Shown: piece after piece, positions 1 through 8,256 of the stretch | How the letters are laid out: each line of letters starts with the position of its first letter | How positions within the stretch are numbered: the first letter of the stretch is position 1 | Assembly (NCBI RefSeq): GCF_018881595.1 | Contig: NZ_JACVQA010000005.1 | Span: 1 to 60,080, forward strand | Source of the DNA: Polynucleobacter sp. UK-Gri1-W3 | GTDB lineage: Bacteria; Pseudomonadota; Gammaproteobacteria; Burkholderiales; Burkholderiaceae | Length of the DNA stretch: 60,080 nt | Reading direction: 5' to 3' | Program-made: the position numbers and the translations under genes | The notes under the pieces: model-generated | Told to the model about the DNA's origin: nothing | The model's database searches: none | The model's input: the letters and a program-made list of their open reading frames with translations, nothing else

Positions 1-144
1 TTCCGGCTTATGCCATTCGTCAGCAACAAAGACCTTGCCATCCAAAGCGCTCATGGCAGTGGTGATGCGATCTTGCAAGCCCAAAAAATATTCTTTTAAG
101 GCATTGATATCAATTTGGGTATGTTGTTCTTTATTGTCAGACAT
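1..144 (-). CDS. hemF: Aerobic coproporphyrinogen-III oxidase, N-terminal part (cut by window edge)
   Basis: The first 48 codons read MSDNKEQHTQ and continue with YFLGLQDRI and ALDGKVFV.DEW, matching the N-terminus of oxygen-dependent HemF, which decarboxylates coproporphyrinogen III to protoporphyrinogen IX in the cytoplasm. The rest lies left of the window. The ATG at 144 sits inside the end of the upstream ABC transporter gene (8-nt overlap), so the two are probably translationally coupled. Identity rests on N-terminal similarity only. Confidence 0.8.
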   Translation of the reverse strand, partial: MSDNKEQHTQIDINALKEYFLGLQDRITTAMSALDGKVFVADEWHKPE

Positions 145-1906
145 CAGTAAATTGCAGCTTAGCTAGATGTGAGTAAAGACCTTGCTTATTCACAAGTGAG
201 GAGTGGTTGCCAATTTCGACAATGCGACCATTCTCCATGACGACAATTCTGTCAGCTTTTTTGACAGTCGCCAGTCTATGTGCAATGACTATGGTTGTTC
301 TATCTTTCATTGCCTCTTCGAGTGCTTGTTGTACCAGCCTTTCGGACTCTGCATCTAGGGAGCTAGTAGCCTCATCTAACAAAAGTAATGGTGGATTTTT
401 TAGCAAGGCTCTTGCTATGGCAATTCGTTGTTTTTGACCGCCAGATAGCCTGACACCTCGGTCACCTAAGAATGTGCTGTATCCATCAGGTAACTTAGAT
501 ATGAATTCATCCACAAAGGCAATCTTAGACGCCTTAATTGCATCCTCATCGCTTGCATTTTCATCACCATAGCGGATATTTTCTAGCGCATTTTCTGAAA
601 AGATGCTGATATCTTGAGGCACCACTCCAATGAGTTTTCGTAAATCATCTAATTTATAGTTTTTTATATCAACGCCATCAAAAGAAATGCTACCTGACTG
701 AGGATCATAAAATCTCTGTATTAATTTAAATAAGGTTGTTTTACCTGAACCTGATGGACCTACAATCGCAATTTTTTCTCCAGCCTGAATATTTAGAGAA
801 ATGTCTGTAAGTACATTTGTTGGAATAGATTGGTAGTGAAAGCTTAATCCTTGGAGGTTAATGCTGATAGCTTTATTAGCTGATGAAGGAGGAATAAAGG
901 GTTCTTTAGGATTTTGTACTTGTGACTCGATGCTTAATAGCTCTAAAAGTCTATCGCCAGCACCAATCGCTCTTTGTGAGTCGCCAAGAACCTCTGAAAG
1001 AGCTGCTATAGAGCCTGCAACAATTACTGCATATAAGAAAAACTGGGTTAGTTCACCACCAGACATCTCCTGGTTGCTGACTGCATAAGCGCCAAGCCAC
1101 AACACAGTGATGATGCTGGTAAAGCCCAAGAGTATGGCAACAAAAGTAAGCTTGCCGCGAGCTGCACTCCTAATTTTTGAAGCCAAAAATGAAGCTTCAA
1201 CAGATGTGTTAAATGCTCGGATTTCTTTTTGTTCATTTGCAAACGACTGAACAGTAAGAATGGCATTTATTTTTTCACCTGCTATTGCAGAGGCCAGCGC
1301 AATTTTATCCTGTGAATTTCTGGATAGCTTCCGAACTTTTTTACCCATCACCATGATGGGTACTACGGTTAATAATAGGGTAGCAAGAATGAGTAAGGAC
1401 AATTTAATGCTAGTAATAAACATCATTGTCATCCCACCAAGCAGCAGAAATAAATTTCTCACCGCCATAGAAATGCTTGTACCTATTAGTATTTGAACTA
1501 TTGAAGTATCGTTATTAATCCGAGAGAGAAGTTCGCCACTTTGTTGGGTTTCGAAGAACTCTGGACTTTGTACGATGATATGTGAGTAGACTGCTTTCCG
1601 AATATCACAAGTGACTCTTTCCCCTAGCCAGGAGACGATGTAATAACGTAGTGCACTTGCAAATGCAAGCACAAACGCAGCTGCAAAAAGATTAATGAAG
1701 GTTAGGTTAATTTGCTCATGGCTTATATCGCTAAATCCTAGATCAATGATCTTCCGAAAACAAAGTGGTACTACTAAAGTTGCTGACGCAGCAAGAATAA
1801 GACTTACTGCAGCAATTATTAGCTGTTTTTTATAAGGCCTTAAAAAAGGTAAAAATGACTTTATTGAGTTAAGTTTTTTTGAGTTTTGAATTTCTTTATC
1901 AGTCAT
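137..1906 (-). CDS. MsbA-like ABC exporter (fused permease and ATPase)
   Basis: This 589-aa half-transporter has an N-terminal six-helix ABC membrane domain (about residues 25-310) and a C-terminal ATPase. The ATPase has Walker A GPSGSGKTT near residue 385, signature LSGGQ near 487, Walker B LLLLDEATSS directly after, and the H-loop IAHRLATV. It belongs to the lipid A/multidrug exporter family (MsbA/LmrA type) and should act as an inner-membrane homodimer. The substrate cannot be read from sequence. It precedes hemF and overlaps it by 8 nt. Confidence 0.85.
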   Translation of the reverse strand: MTDKEIQNSKKLNSIKSFLPFLRPYKKQLIIAAVSLILAASATLVVPLCFRKIIDLGFSDISHEQINLTFINLFAAAFVLAFASALRYYIVSWLGERVTCDIRKAVYSHIIVQSPEFFETQQSGELLSRINNDTSIVQILIGTSISMAVRNLFLLLGGMTMMFITSIKLSLLILATLLLTVVPIMVMGKKVRKLSRNSQDKIALASAIAGEKINAILTVQSFANEQKEIRAFNTSVEASFLASKIRSAARGKLTFVAILLGFTSIITVLWLGAYAVSNQEMSGGELTQFFLYAVIVAGSIAALSEVLGDSQRAIGAGDRLLELLSIESQVQNPKEPFIPPSSANKAISINLQGLSFHYQSIPTNVLTDISLNIQAGEKIAIVGPSGSGKTTLFKLIQRFYDPQSGSISFDGVDIKNYKLDDLRKLIGVVPQDISIFSENALENIRYGDENASDEDAIKASKIAFVDEFISKLPDGYSTFLGDRGVRLSGGQKQRIAIARALLKNPPLLLLDEATSSLDAESERLVQQALEEAMKDRTTIVIAHRLATVKKADRIVVMENGRIVEIGNHSSLVNKQGLYSHLAKLQFTDV

Positions 1907-1969
1907 AAGCCATTTTTTATTGCTTTATTGCATTGTTATTGAGGATTTATCTTATTTTGAAGGGGGTGC

Positions 1970-1998
1970 TTGACTATTAAATATAGCTGTTATGTAAT
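1970..1998 (+). promoter_or_regulatory. Candidate sigma-70 promoter of the CDGSH gene
   Basis: TTGACT (1970-1975), a 17-bp spacer and TGTAAT (1993-1998) form a near-consensus promoter in the gap between divergent genes. It would start transcription around 2005, about 45 nt before the CDGSH protein start. Confidence 0.55.
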
Positions 1999-2048
1999 GG
2001 CCTTGCAGAAGTTATCTTACATAGATTCAGTAATTCAGAGGCATTTTT

Positions 2049-2285
2049 ATGAGAAAAAAGAAGTCTGATAATTTGCCTTATCCGCTATTAGTAGATGCGG
2101 AAAAAAAATATTACTGGTGCGCCTGCGGTTTGAGTGATACGCAACCTCTGTGCAATAGCTCCCATGCAAGCGATACAGCTCAGCCTATTGAATTTTCAGA
2201 GATGCAAAGCAAAACTGTCTACTTATGTGGATGTAAGCACACCAAAACACCGCCTTATTGCGACGGTAGCCACGCAGATCTCTAA
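2049..2285 (+). CDS. Small double-CDGSH iron-sulfur protein
   Basis: This 78-aa protein has two CDGSH-type cluster motifs. The first is CACGLSDTQPLCNSSH (Cys-x-Cys...Cys...His, with NSSH replacing DGSH) and the second is the canonical CGCKHTKTPPYCDGSH. Each motif of this family binds a 2Fe-2S cluster through three Cys and one His. Tandem small CDGSH proteins are known in bacteria, with redox or Fe-S transfer roles that are poorly defined. An AGAGG sequence precedes the ATG. It converges on hemC with only 13 nt between stops. Confidence 0.85.
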   Translation: MRKKKSDNLPYPLLVDAEKKYYWCACGLSDTQPLCNSSHASDTAQPIEFSEMQSKTVYLCGCKHTKTPPYCDGSHADL

Positions 2286-2298
2286 TTAGGCAAGCGCT

Positions 2299-3276
2299 TT
2301 ACTTGCTCACATTGGGAATTAAATCTGCAGCACCCTGTGCCAGCAAGTCTTTTGCAACGGCAAGTCCCAAGGCTTCTGCATCCTCAACCGATTGCACTGC
2401 CCCACTTCCCTGTGCCATGCAAATCGCTTTGCCATCAGCACTAGCAACGAAGGAACGAATACGCATTTGGTTCTGATCCCACACCGCATGGGCCGCCAAT
2501 GGCACCTCACACGAGCCTCCTAGTTGACGAGACACCATGCGTTCAGCAGAAACAGCAAATAAAGTAGGTAAATCATTTAATGGGGCAAGCCATTGCTTGA
2601 TATTAGGATGCTTGCTCAAAGTCTCGATACCTAAAGCGCCTTGACCTGCAGCCGGCGTGTAAGGATCATAGGGCAAGAATGCGCGAATACGTGATTCTAG
2701 GCCTAAACGCTTTAAGCCGGCAGCCGCCAAAATAATGGCTTGATACTCGCCTTTATCTAACTTACCCATGCGGGTATCTAAATTACCGCGCAAAGGTTGA
2801 ATAACGAGATGCGGAAACTTGGCACGAAGTACTGATTCGCGTCGCAAGCTCGAGGTGCCAACGATCGCACCGTGTGGCAACTCTTCTAGGCTTGCATAGT
2901 CATTCGAAACAAAGGCGTCTCTGGCATCTTCCCTGGCCATGACACAGGCCAGGTCAAAACCCTCAGGCATGACCATCGGAACATCTTTCAGGGAATGCAC
3001 CGCTAAATCGGCTCGTCCATCCTCAAGCGCTGTTTCTAGCTCTTTTACAAAAAGACCCTTACCGCCCACTTTAGAGAGGGCTCTATCCAAAATCTGGTCA
3101 CCGCGGGTAGTCATCCCCAAAATCTGGACATCGCAGCCTGGATAGAGCTTTCTAAGGCAATCTCGGACATGCTCAGCCTGCCACATGGCTAGGCGACTTT
3201 CGCGGGAGGCGATTACGAGGCGCTTTGGGGCTGCCGAAGATGAAGAGGTGGGGTTAAAACTCAGGGTTTGCGACAT
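2299..3276 (-). CDS. hemC: Porphobilinogen deaminase (hydroxymethylbilane synthase)
   Basis: This 325-aa HemC polymerises four porphobilinogens into hydroxymethylbilane, the common tetrapyrrole precursor. Diagnostic stretches are [42 protein letters not shown] and [12 protein letters not shown], whose Cys (near residue 256) carries the dipyrromethane cofactor. It is divergent from bchI across about 90 bp. This is probably the housekeeping copy at the border of the PGC. Confidence 0.96.
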   Translation of the reverse strand: MSQTLSFNPTSSSSAAPKRLVIASRESRLAMWQAEHVRDCLRKLYPGCDVQILGMTTRGDQILDRALSKVGGKGLFVKELETALEDGRADLAVHSLKDVPMVMPEGFDLACVMAREDARDAFVSNDYASLEELPHGAIVGTSSLRRESVLRAKFPHLVIQPLRGNLDTRMGKLDKGEYQAIILAAAGLKRLGLESRIRAFLPYDPYTPAAGQGALGIETLSKHPNIKQWLAPLNDLPTLFAVSAERMVSRQLGGSCEVPLAAHAVWDQNQMRIRSFVASADGKAICMAQGSGAVQSVEDAEALGLAVAKDLLAQGAADLIPNVSK

Positions 3277-3306
3277 GGCAATCTACTCAAAGCGTTATTA
3301 ACATCT

Positions 3307-3336
3307 GGTTAAACTGAGCTAAATTTAACCTATATT
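3307..3336 (+). promoter_or_regulatory. bchI promoter region with perfect dyad
   Basis: GGTTAAA (3307-3313) and TTTAACC (3324-3330) are a perfect 7-bp inverted repeat, followed at once by TATATT (3331-3336), a good -10. The dyad therefore spans the expected -35 and spacer. There is no clean TGT-N12-ACA PpsR box here, unlike the other PGC promoters, so a different regulator is possible. Confidence 0.4.
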
Positions 3337-3365
3337 TTAATTTGAATGATTTATGTAGGACGTCA

Positions 3366-4400
3366 ATGACTATCAACTTCCCCTTTACCGCCATTGTTGC
3401 GCAATCAGAAATGAAGCTGGCAATCGCCCTCTGTACGATTGACCCTTCGTTAGGCGGTGTTCTTATCTTTGGAGATCGTGGAACAGGTAAGTCCACTACC
3501 ATTAGATCCTTGGCCTCCTTGCTTCCAACGATGAAATCAGTGGTTGGCTGTAACTATCATTGCGATCCAGATGCTAAAAGCCTTTGTCCTGAATGTGAGC
3601 TCAAAAAGAGTGCGGGACATAAGCTAAGGTCCGAAAATATTTCTGTTCCAGTAGTAGATTTGCCGCTTGGGGCTACAGAAGATAGAGTTGTAGGCGCTTT
3701 GGATATTGAGAAAGCCTTGACCCAAGGCATCAAATCTTTCGAGCCTGGCCTGCTTGCAAAGGCTAATCGAGGATATCTTTATATCGATGAGGTCAATTTA
3801 CTTGAAGATCACTTAGTTGATTTGCTAATTGATGTAGCTGCTTCTGGTGAAAATATTATTGAACGTGAGGGATTGAGTATTCGACATCCGGCTAGGTTCG
3901 TTCTTATTGGAAGCGGTAATCCGGAGGAGGGGGAGCTGCGCCCGCAAATGCTGGACCGTTTTGGACTGTCTATAGAGGTAAAAACACCTACTGATTTTAA
4001 AGAACGGATTGAGATTATAAAAAGACGAGATGAATTCGAGCGGAATCCAGAAAAATTTATTGCCAAGTGGGAAGAGTCAGAAGAAGACTTTAAGAAGCAG
4101 ATCATTAAGTCGAAGAAGCTTCTGGATAAAGTGGAGGTAGATGATCAATTGCTTGAGTCTGCTACTAAGCTTTGCACTCATCTTGGCACTGACGGCCTTA
4201 GAGGTGAGCTTACCTTGCTTAGAGGTGTAAGAGCATTAGCTGCTTTTGAGGGTAAGAAAAAAGCAAATCTGAACCATTTAAAGAAAATTGCGCCAATAGC
4301 GCTTGGGCATAGATTGCGTCGTAATCCACTTGACGATAGCAATTCAAAAATTCGTATTGAGCGTGCCATGCAGGAATTCTTTGCTAGTACTGAAAAGTGA
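3366..4400 (+). CDS. bchI: Magnesium chelatase AAA+ ATPase subunit BchI
   Basis: BchI is the AAA+ motor that, with BchD and BchH, inserts Mg2+ into protoporphyrin IX. Walker A GDRGTGKST lies near residues 36-44 and Walker B YLYIDEVNLLEDH near 136. The CNYHCDP and LCPEC loop is typical of the bacterial family. I choose the ATG at 3366 (344 aa), preceded by AGGA at good spacing and matching the family start; a start at 3342 would add eight unlikely residues. The gene overlaps bchD by 4 nt (GTGA). Confidence 0.95.
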   Translation: MTINFPFTAIVAQSEMKLAIALCTIDPSLGGVLIFGDRGTGKSTTIRSLASLLPTMKSVVGCNYHCDPDAKSLCPECELKKSAGHKLRSENISVPVVDLPLGATEDRVVGALDIEKALTQGIKSFEPGLLAKANRGYLYIDEVNLLEDHLVDLLIDVAASGENIIEREGLSIRHPARFVLIGSGNPEEGELRPQMLDRFGLSIEVKTPTDFKERIEIIKRRDEFERNPEKFIAKWEESEEDFKKQIIKSKKLLDKVEVDDQLLESATKLCTHLGTDGLRGELTLLRGVRALAAFEGKKKANLNHLKKIAPIALGHRLRRNPLDDSNSKIRIERAMQEFFASTEK

Positions 4401-6214
4401 ATCCAGTACAACAAGCTTGGTTTGATGCAAACTTAATCGCCATTCTTTTGGCTATTAACCCGCGTGGCTTAAAAGGGGTATCGATAAAGAGTCAGTTTGG
4501 GCCCATCAGAGATTCCTGGCTTAATTATTTTATAAATCTATTGCCCGCAGACAGTAAAGTTATTAAAGCTCCGGCAAATTTATCCTCTGAGCAATTATTT
4601 GGCTCATTAGATATTGAAAGCGCACTTTTGTCTGGAGAATTTAGGGTAAGCCAGGGCCTTCTAGAAAGGCTGGGCGGGCAATATCTTCTTTTGCCCATGG
4701 CTGAGAGAATGAATTTACAAACGATAACTCATATATCTCAGGCTTTAGATGAAAAAAATCTTTTCAATCATCCTCATGCGGCCAACAATGATCACTTTGG
4801 AGTAATTGTCTTTGACGAGTCTGAATTCCAAGAAGAGGGTGCAAACCTACGATTATTGGATAGGCTTGCGTTTGGGATTTATCTCGATCGTTTTTCAATT
4901 AACGATACTAAGAAATATCTAGAAGTTACTCCATCCGATATTAAGGATGCTATAGCATTGCTACCATCTGTAACTTGCCCCCAAGATTTGATGGAGGTGC
5001 TCATAAAGGCTGGTCTCAGCCTTGGAATTTCCTCATTAAGAGCCAATCAATTTGCATTAGAGGCTGCCAAGTCGTTAGCTGCACTAAGAGGATTAATTGG
5101 GGTGGGCCAAGAAGAGGTAATTGATGCTGCACGACTTGTCTACACCCATCTTAAAAGTATGCAATCGCCGCCCGATGAGGGGCTGGACAATAAAACAGAT
5201 GACAGCGAAGATGTTGAGGGTAATCAAGAAAGTCAACAAAACTCAGACAATGAACTTTCAAAAGATGAAGAAACTATAGATTTAGAAAATACAGATCCTC
5301 CATCTTCTGCTGATGGATTAGAGGAGTTGGTGGTTGAAGCTGTACAGGCTTCTTTACCCCCAAAATTTATGATGCGGATGAATCAGACTCTAAGATCCAC
5401 TAAGACTAAAGCGAGTATTGCTGGTAAATCGGGATCAATTGAGAAAAGCTTCACCAGCGGGAGACCTCATGGTGCGAGAAAAGGGCTTCCTGGTAATGGC
5501 AGGCGCCTTGATATCTTAAAAAGTATCCGATCTGCTATCCCATGGCAAAGAATACGCGCTCAACAGAACAATGCTTTCTTAAAATCAGATAATGGAAGCA
5601 AAATTCACTTTAGAGCAGAGGATTTACATACCAAACAATATTTGAAACGCCGAGGCACGATAACTATATTTTTGGTGGACGCCTCTGGCTCATCAGCAAC
5701 TCAACGATTATCGGAGGCTAAAGGCGCTTTAGAAGAATTATTGAGTCAATGCTACATTCGACGCGATGAAGTAGCAATGCTGTCTATGAGAGGCTCTAAG
5801 GTAGATATTGTTTTGCCGCCAACTAGGTCGCTAGTTAGAGCAAAAAGAAATTTAGCTACCTTACCTGGGGGTGGTGGCACCCCCCTTGCATTAGGACTTC
5901 GTTCCGCTAATGAAATGGCAAGTTCATCAGAGCGAAAAGGCTTAACGCCAATCATCGTAATCATGACTGATGGTAAAGCAAATGTTAATTTGAATGGCGT
6001 AGGCGGAAGAGCGGGGGCTCACAATGATGCAATCACGGCCGCAAAAGAGTTAAGCATGAAGAGTCATCGAATTTTATTCGTAGACACTTCACCTCAACCC
6101 GAAAAATTAGCCCAAGAGCTTGCTGGGATCATGGCTGCACAATATTTCCCCCTTCCGTATACCGGGTCCAGAAAAAAAATTACATCTGCAGCTATTCAAT
6201 TGGCAAATTTCTAA
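4397..6214 (+). CDS. bchD: Magnesium chelatase subunit BchD
   Basis: This 605-aa protein starts at GTG 4397, overlapping the bchI stop. Its order is a degenerate AAA+ region without a proper Walker A (residues 1-250), an acidic linker rich in D/E/S/N/Q (about 255-310), and a C-terminal von Willebrand A domain with MIDAS sequence DASGSSA near residue 427 and TDGKANVN. BchD forms the platform with BchI for the chelatase. Its 3' end converges on the bchO transcription unit, overlapping a small opposite-strand ORF by 23 nt. Confidence 0.95.
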   Translation: MNPVQQAWFDANLIAILLAINPRGLKGVSIKSQFGPIRDSWLNYFINLLPADSKVIKAPANLSSEQLFGSLDIESALLSGEFRVSQGLLERLGGQYLLLPMAERMNLQTITHISQALDEKNLFNHPHAANNDHFGVIVFDESEFQEEGANLRLLDRLAFGIYLDRFSINDTKKYLEVTPSDIKDAIALLPSVTCPQDLMEVLIKAGLSLGISSLRANQFALEAAKSLAALRGLIGVGQEEVIDAARLVYTHLKSMQSPPDEGLDNKTDDSEDVEGNQESQQNSDNELSKDEETIDLENTDPPSSADGLEELVVEAVQASLPPKFMMRMNQTLRSTKTKASIAGKSGSIEKSFTSGRPHGARKGLPGNGRRLDILKSIRSAIPWQRIRAQQNNAFLKSDNGSKIHFRAEDLHTKQYLKRRGTITIFLVDASGSSATQRLSEAKGALEELLSQCYIRRDEVAMLSMRGSKVDIVLPPTRSLVRAKRNLATLPGGGGTPLALGLRSANEMASSSERKGLTPIIVIMTDGKANVNLNGVGGRAGAHNDAITAAKELSMKSHRILFVDTSPQPEKLAQELAGIMAAQYFPLPYTGSRKKITSAAIQLANF

Positions 6215-6332
6215 TATAGGCTTGCTCTCGAATTTTTCGGAGAACCTTTTTGCCTTTGATGTAAGCATTTAAAAACATCCCAAGACCAAGGGCAATGCAG
6301 ACAATTATTAATACATTGTTAAGAGTTGACAT
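6192..6332 (-). CDS. 46-aa single-span membrane protein coupled to bchO
   Basis: The reading frame starts MSTLNNVLII, continues with a hydrophobic segment (about residues 5-24) and then a basic tail (KGKKVLRKIREQ), a typical single-span protein with its C-terminus inside. A very strong purine-rich Shine-Dalgarno (GGAGGAAGAGGAGA) directly precedes the ATG at 6332, within the last codons of bchO, giving a 14-nt overlap. Its 3' end overlaps bchD by 23 nt. I do not recognise a family. Initiation signals and coupling make it likely to be translated; function is unknown. Confidence 0.6.
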   Translation of the reverse strand: MSTLNNVLIIVCIALGLGMFLNAYIKGKKVLRKIREQAYIRNLPIE

Positions 6333-7197
6333 TCTCCTCTTCCTCCTTATTTAAGGCATTCTGAATTAAGTTCAGAGCCATTTCTTCATCGCCTTCGTGA
6401 AATAAGTGGCCACCTTTTAGCTCAATCACTTTTGCTTTATCAAAATATTCCCTAATTACGTCACGTAAATTTTTAATTGGTATCCAACCATCATCTTCTG
6501 AGAGGATGAAGGTCAATTTTGATTTTATTAATTTGCATTTCTTTAGCAAAATCGCTATGTCTGTTCCTGCCATGAAGCTCATAGAGCCATTAAGATGATC
6601 TGCGCTATTAAATAAAGTCTTATATTTCTCTCTTTTATCAGGGCTTAACTTTGTTTTCGTTGAGTCTAAAAGTCCATCAATAATCTTGGTGTGAGGCAAT
6701 AGGTCACTTAATATGGAAGTGAAGAATGACGAAGTGACAATAGGATTTAATAGTGGGGCTATAAAGTTTTGATAAAAGCTAGGTAAGGTAATTAGGGATG
6801 GGTTTAGTCCAATGATTTCTTTGGGTTGCTCATTAATGAGTGCGTAACTTAATCCAAGTGTTGCACCAGCAGAATGACCAATAATGTAATCAAAATATGA
6901 AATACCTAAACCCTCCCTTAGCCTTGTGAGTTGGGTTGCAAGCTCATCTAAGCTGAAGGACTTTTTCGTAACACTCGTTGTAAAACCATGACCCGGCAAG
7001 TCAGGAGCAGCCACGGTGTAATTCTTTGCTAACTCTGTAAAGATTGTTCCCCAGGTGTGTGCTGAAGAACCAGTTCCATGAAGCATGAGAATGTGTTTTG
7101 GCGAATTACCCCCAACTTGTACATGCCAAGATAGGTCCTCAGTCTTTATCTCTCTACTGAAGGATTGATTAGGCCAATCCTTTGGGATGTTTTTCAT
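6319..7197 (-). CDS. bchO: BchO, alpha/beta hydrolase of Mg-chelatase clusters
   Basis: This 292-aa alpha/beta hydrolase has the oxyanion-type HGTGSSAHTW (residues 40-49), PDLPGHG (66-71) and nucleophile elbow GHSAGA with Ser109. This matches BchO, which accompanies bchID in proteobacterial PGCs and is thought to assist magnesium chelation or its product; its reaction is not settled. It is divergent from crtE across a 139-bp region with two PpsR boxes, so both genes are probably PpsR-controlled. The downstream small membrane ORF overlaps its stop. Confidence 0.88.
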   Translation of the reverse strand: MKNIPKDWPNQSFSREIKTEDLSWHVQVGGNSPKHILMLHGTGSSAHTWGTIFTELAKNYTVAAPDLPGHGFTTSVTKKSFSLDELATQLTRLREGLGISYFDYIIGHSAGATLGLSYALINEQPKEIIGLNPSLITLPSFYQNFIAPLLNPIVTSSFFTSILSDLLPHTKIIDGLLDSTKTKLSPDKREKYKTLFNSADHLNGSMSFMAGTDIAILLKKCKLIKSKLTFILSEDDGWIPIKNLRDVIREYFDKAKVIELKGGHLFHEGDEEMALNLIQNALNKEEEENVNS

Positions 7198-7215
7198 TTG
7201 TTCTAAAACTTCACT

Positions 7216-7229
7216 CTAATTAAGGGTAA
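7216..7229 (+). promoter_or_regulatory. Shared upstream element, crtE copy
   Basis: CTAATTAAGGGTAA here is identical over 14 bases to the sequence before bchC (9417-9430). Its core TAAGGGT lies 37 bp upstream of the first PpsR box. The same core recurs at 27-29 bp before the boxes of bchC, bchF and bchG. The binding factor is unknown. Confidence 0.45.
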
Positions 7230-7245
7230 ACCCGAATAAATAAGT

Positions 7246-7274
7246 TTGACAGCTCGATCAATTGTGTCTATATT
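7246..7274 (+). promoter_or_regulatory. crtE sigma-70 promoter
   Basis: A consensus -35 TTGACA (7246-7251), an exact 17-bp spacer and -10 TATATT (7269-7274) predict a start near 7281. The -10 lies inside the first PpsR box and the second box lies just downstream of the start, a layout suited to repression. Confidence 0.75.
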
Positions 7275-7308
7275 TTTTTACATATTAAATTGTATTTTAA
7301 TTTAGACA
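7265..7308 (+). promoter_or_regulatory. Tandem PpsR/CrtJ operators (crtE/bchO)
   Basis: Two exact TGT-N12-ACA palindromes lie at 7265-7282 and 7291-7308, separated by 8 bp. This is the spacing known for cooperative CrtJ/PpsR binding in Rhodobacter. The window encodes a PpsR at 23965-25389. Confidence 0.85.
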
Positions 7309-7336
7309 AAGCTATTTCCTTCAAAGGGGCAAGATC

Positions 7337-8242
7337 ATGTCACCAATTAAGCATTTGGATCGGGCAATAGAGCAGGCGTTGAAATCGCACGAGTCTATGA
7401 AGGGACCTCCTTCGCTAAGCAAGGCTATTAGACATGCTGTTTTTCCTGGTGGTGCACGGATTAGGCCTCAGTTGACTTTGGCAGTGGCTCAAGCCTGCGG
7501 AAATGATGATCCCCAATTATCGATGGCCAGTGCAATTTCTATTGAAATGATTCACTGCGCCTCATTAGTTCATGATGATTTGCCTTGTTTTGATAATGCA
7601 GATATGCGGCGCGGTCAGACATCAGTTCATAAAGAATATGGCGAAAGGTTGGCCGTCTTAACTGGCGATGCGCTGATTGTTATGGCTTATGAAACAGTTG
7701 CAGCTGCTTCAAGAAGATCCTCTCATCGCTTAGCACCAATTATCAAAACGATTTCACAGGGCGTTGGAGCGCCATTTGGAATTATTGCAGGACAGTCTTG
7801 GGAGTGTGAGACACAAGCCAACCTTAGTGACTATCAGAGAGCTAAAACTGGAGCGTTGTTTGCTGCGGCAACCTCAAGCGGTGCACAGGCTGCTGGAGCT
7901 GATGCCGAGACATGGAGGGGTTTGGGTGAATGGCTTGGCGAAGCATATCAAATTGCAGATGATATTCGAGATGTATTAGGTGATGCGCAATTTTTGGGTA
8001 AGCCTGCAGGGCAAGACCAGGAACATCATCGCCCTAGCTCTGCAAAAGAATTGGGATTAAATGGAGCTGTTGAGCATTTTGATTTGTTGGTTGGTAAGGC
8101 AGTGGCATCCATCCCAAGTTGCGTAGGTGATAAGGCGCTTAAAAAATTAGTCGCATTTGAGGCTGAGAGATTACTGCCTTCATCATGGTTTGAGCGTGGT
8201 GAAAGACACATTGCTATTGAAACCCTTCGTCAGGCTGCATAG
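7337..8242 (+). CDS. crtE: Geranylgeranyl diphosphate synthase
   Basis: This 301-aa trans-polyprenyl synthase has the first aspartate-rich motif DDLPCFD (residues 80-86) and the second DDIRD near 208, with KTGALF between. It supplies GGPP for carotenoids and for the bacteriochlorophyll tail. AAGGGG lies upstream of the ATG. It is the first gene of the crtEF-bchCXYZ-puf superoperon, and crtF follows after 14 nt. A farnesyl diphosphate synthase is possible by sequence alone, but the position next to crtF in a PGC favours CrtE. Confidence 0.92.
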   Translation: MSPIKHLDRAIEQALKSHESMKGPPSLSKAIRHAVFPGGARIRPQLTLAVAQACGNDDPQLSMASAISIEMIHCASLVHDDLPCFDNADMRRGQTSVHKEYGERLAVLTGDALIVMAYETVAAASRRSSHRLAPIIKTISQGVGAPFGIIAGQSWECETQANLSDYQRAKTGALFAAATSSGAQAAGADAETWRGLGEWLGEAYQIADDIRDVLGDAQFLGKPAGQDQEHHRPSSAKELGLNGAVEHFDLLVGKAVASIPSCVGDKALKKLVAFEAERLLPSSWFERGERHIAIETLRQAA

Positions 8243-8256
8243 CGCGCCTAATTAGA

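Noticed and set aside
3354..3371. TGT-N12-ACT near the bchI start as a PpsR box
   Set aside because: Only half matches, it overlaps the start codon, and it has no paired box.
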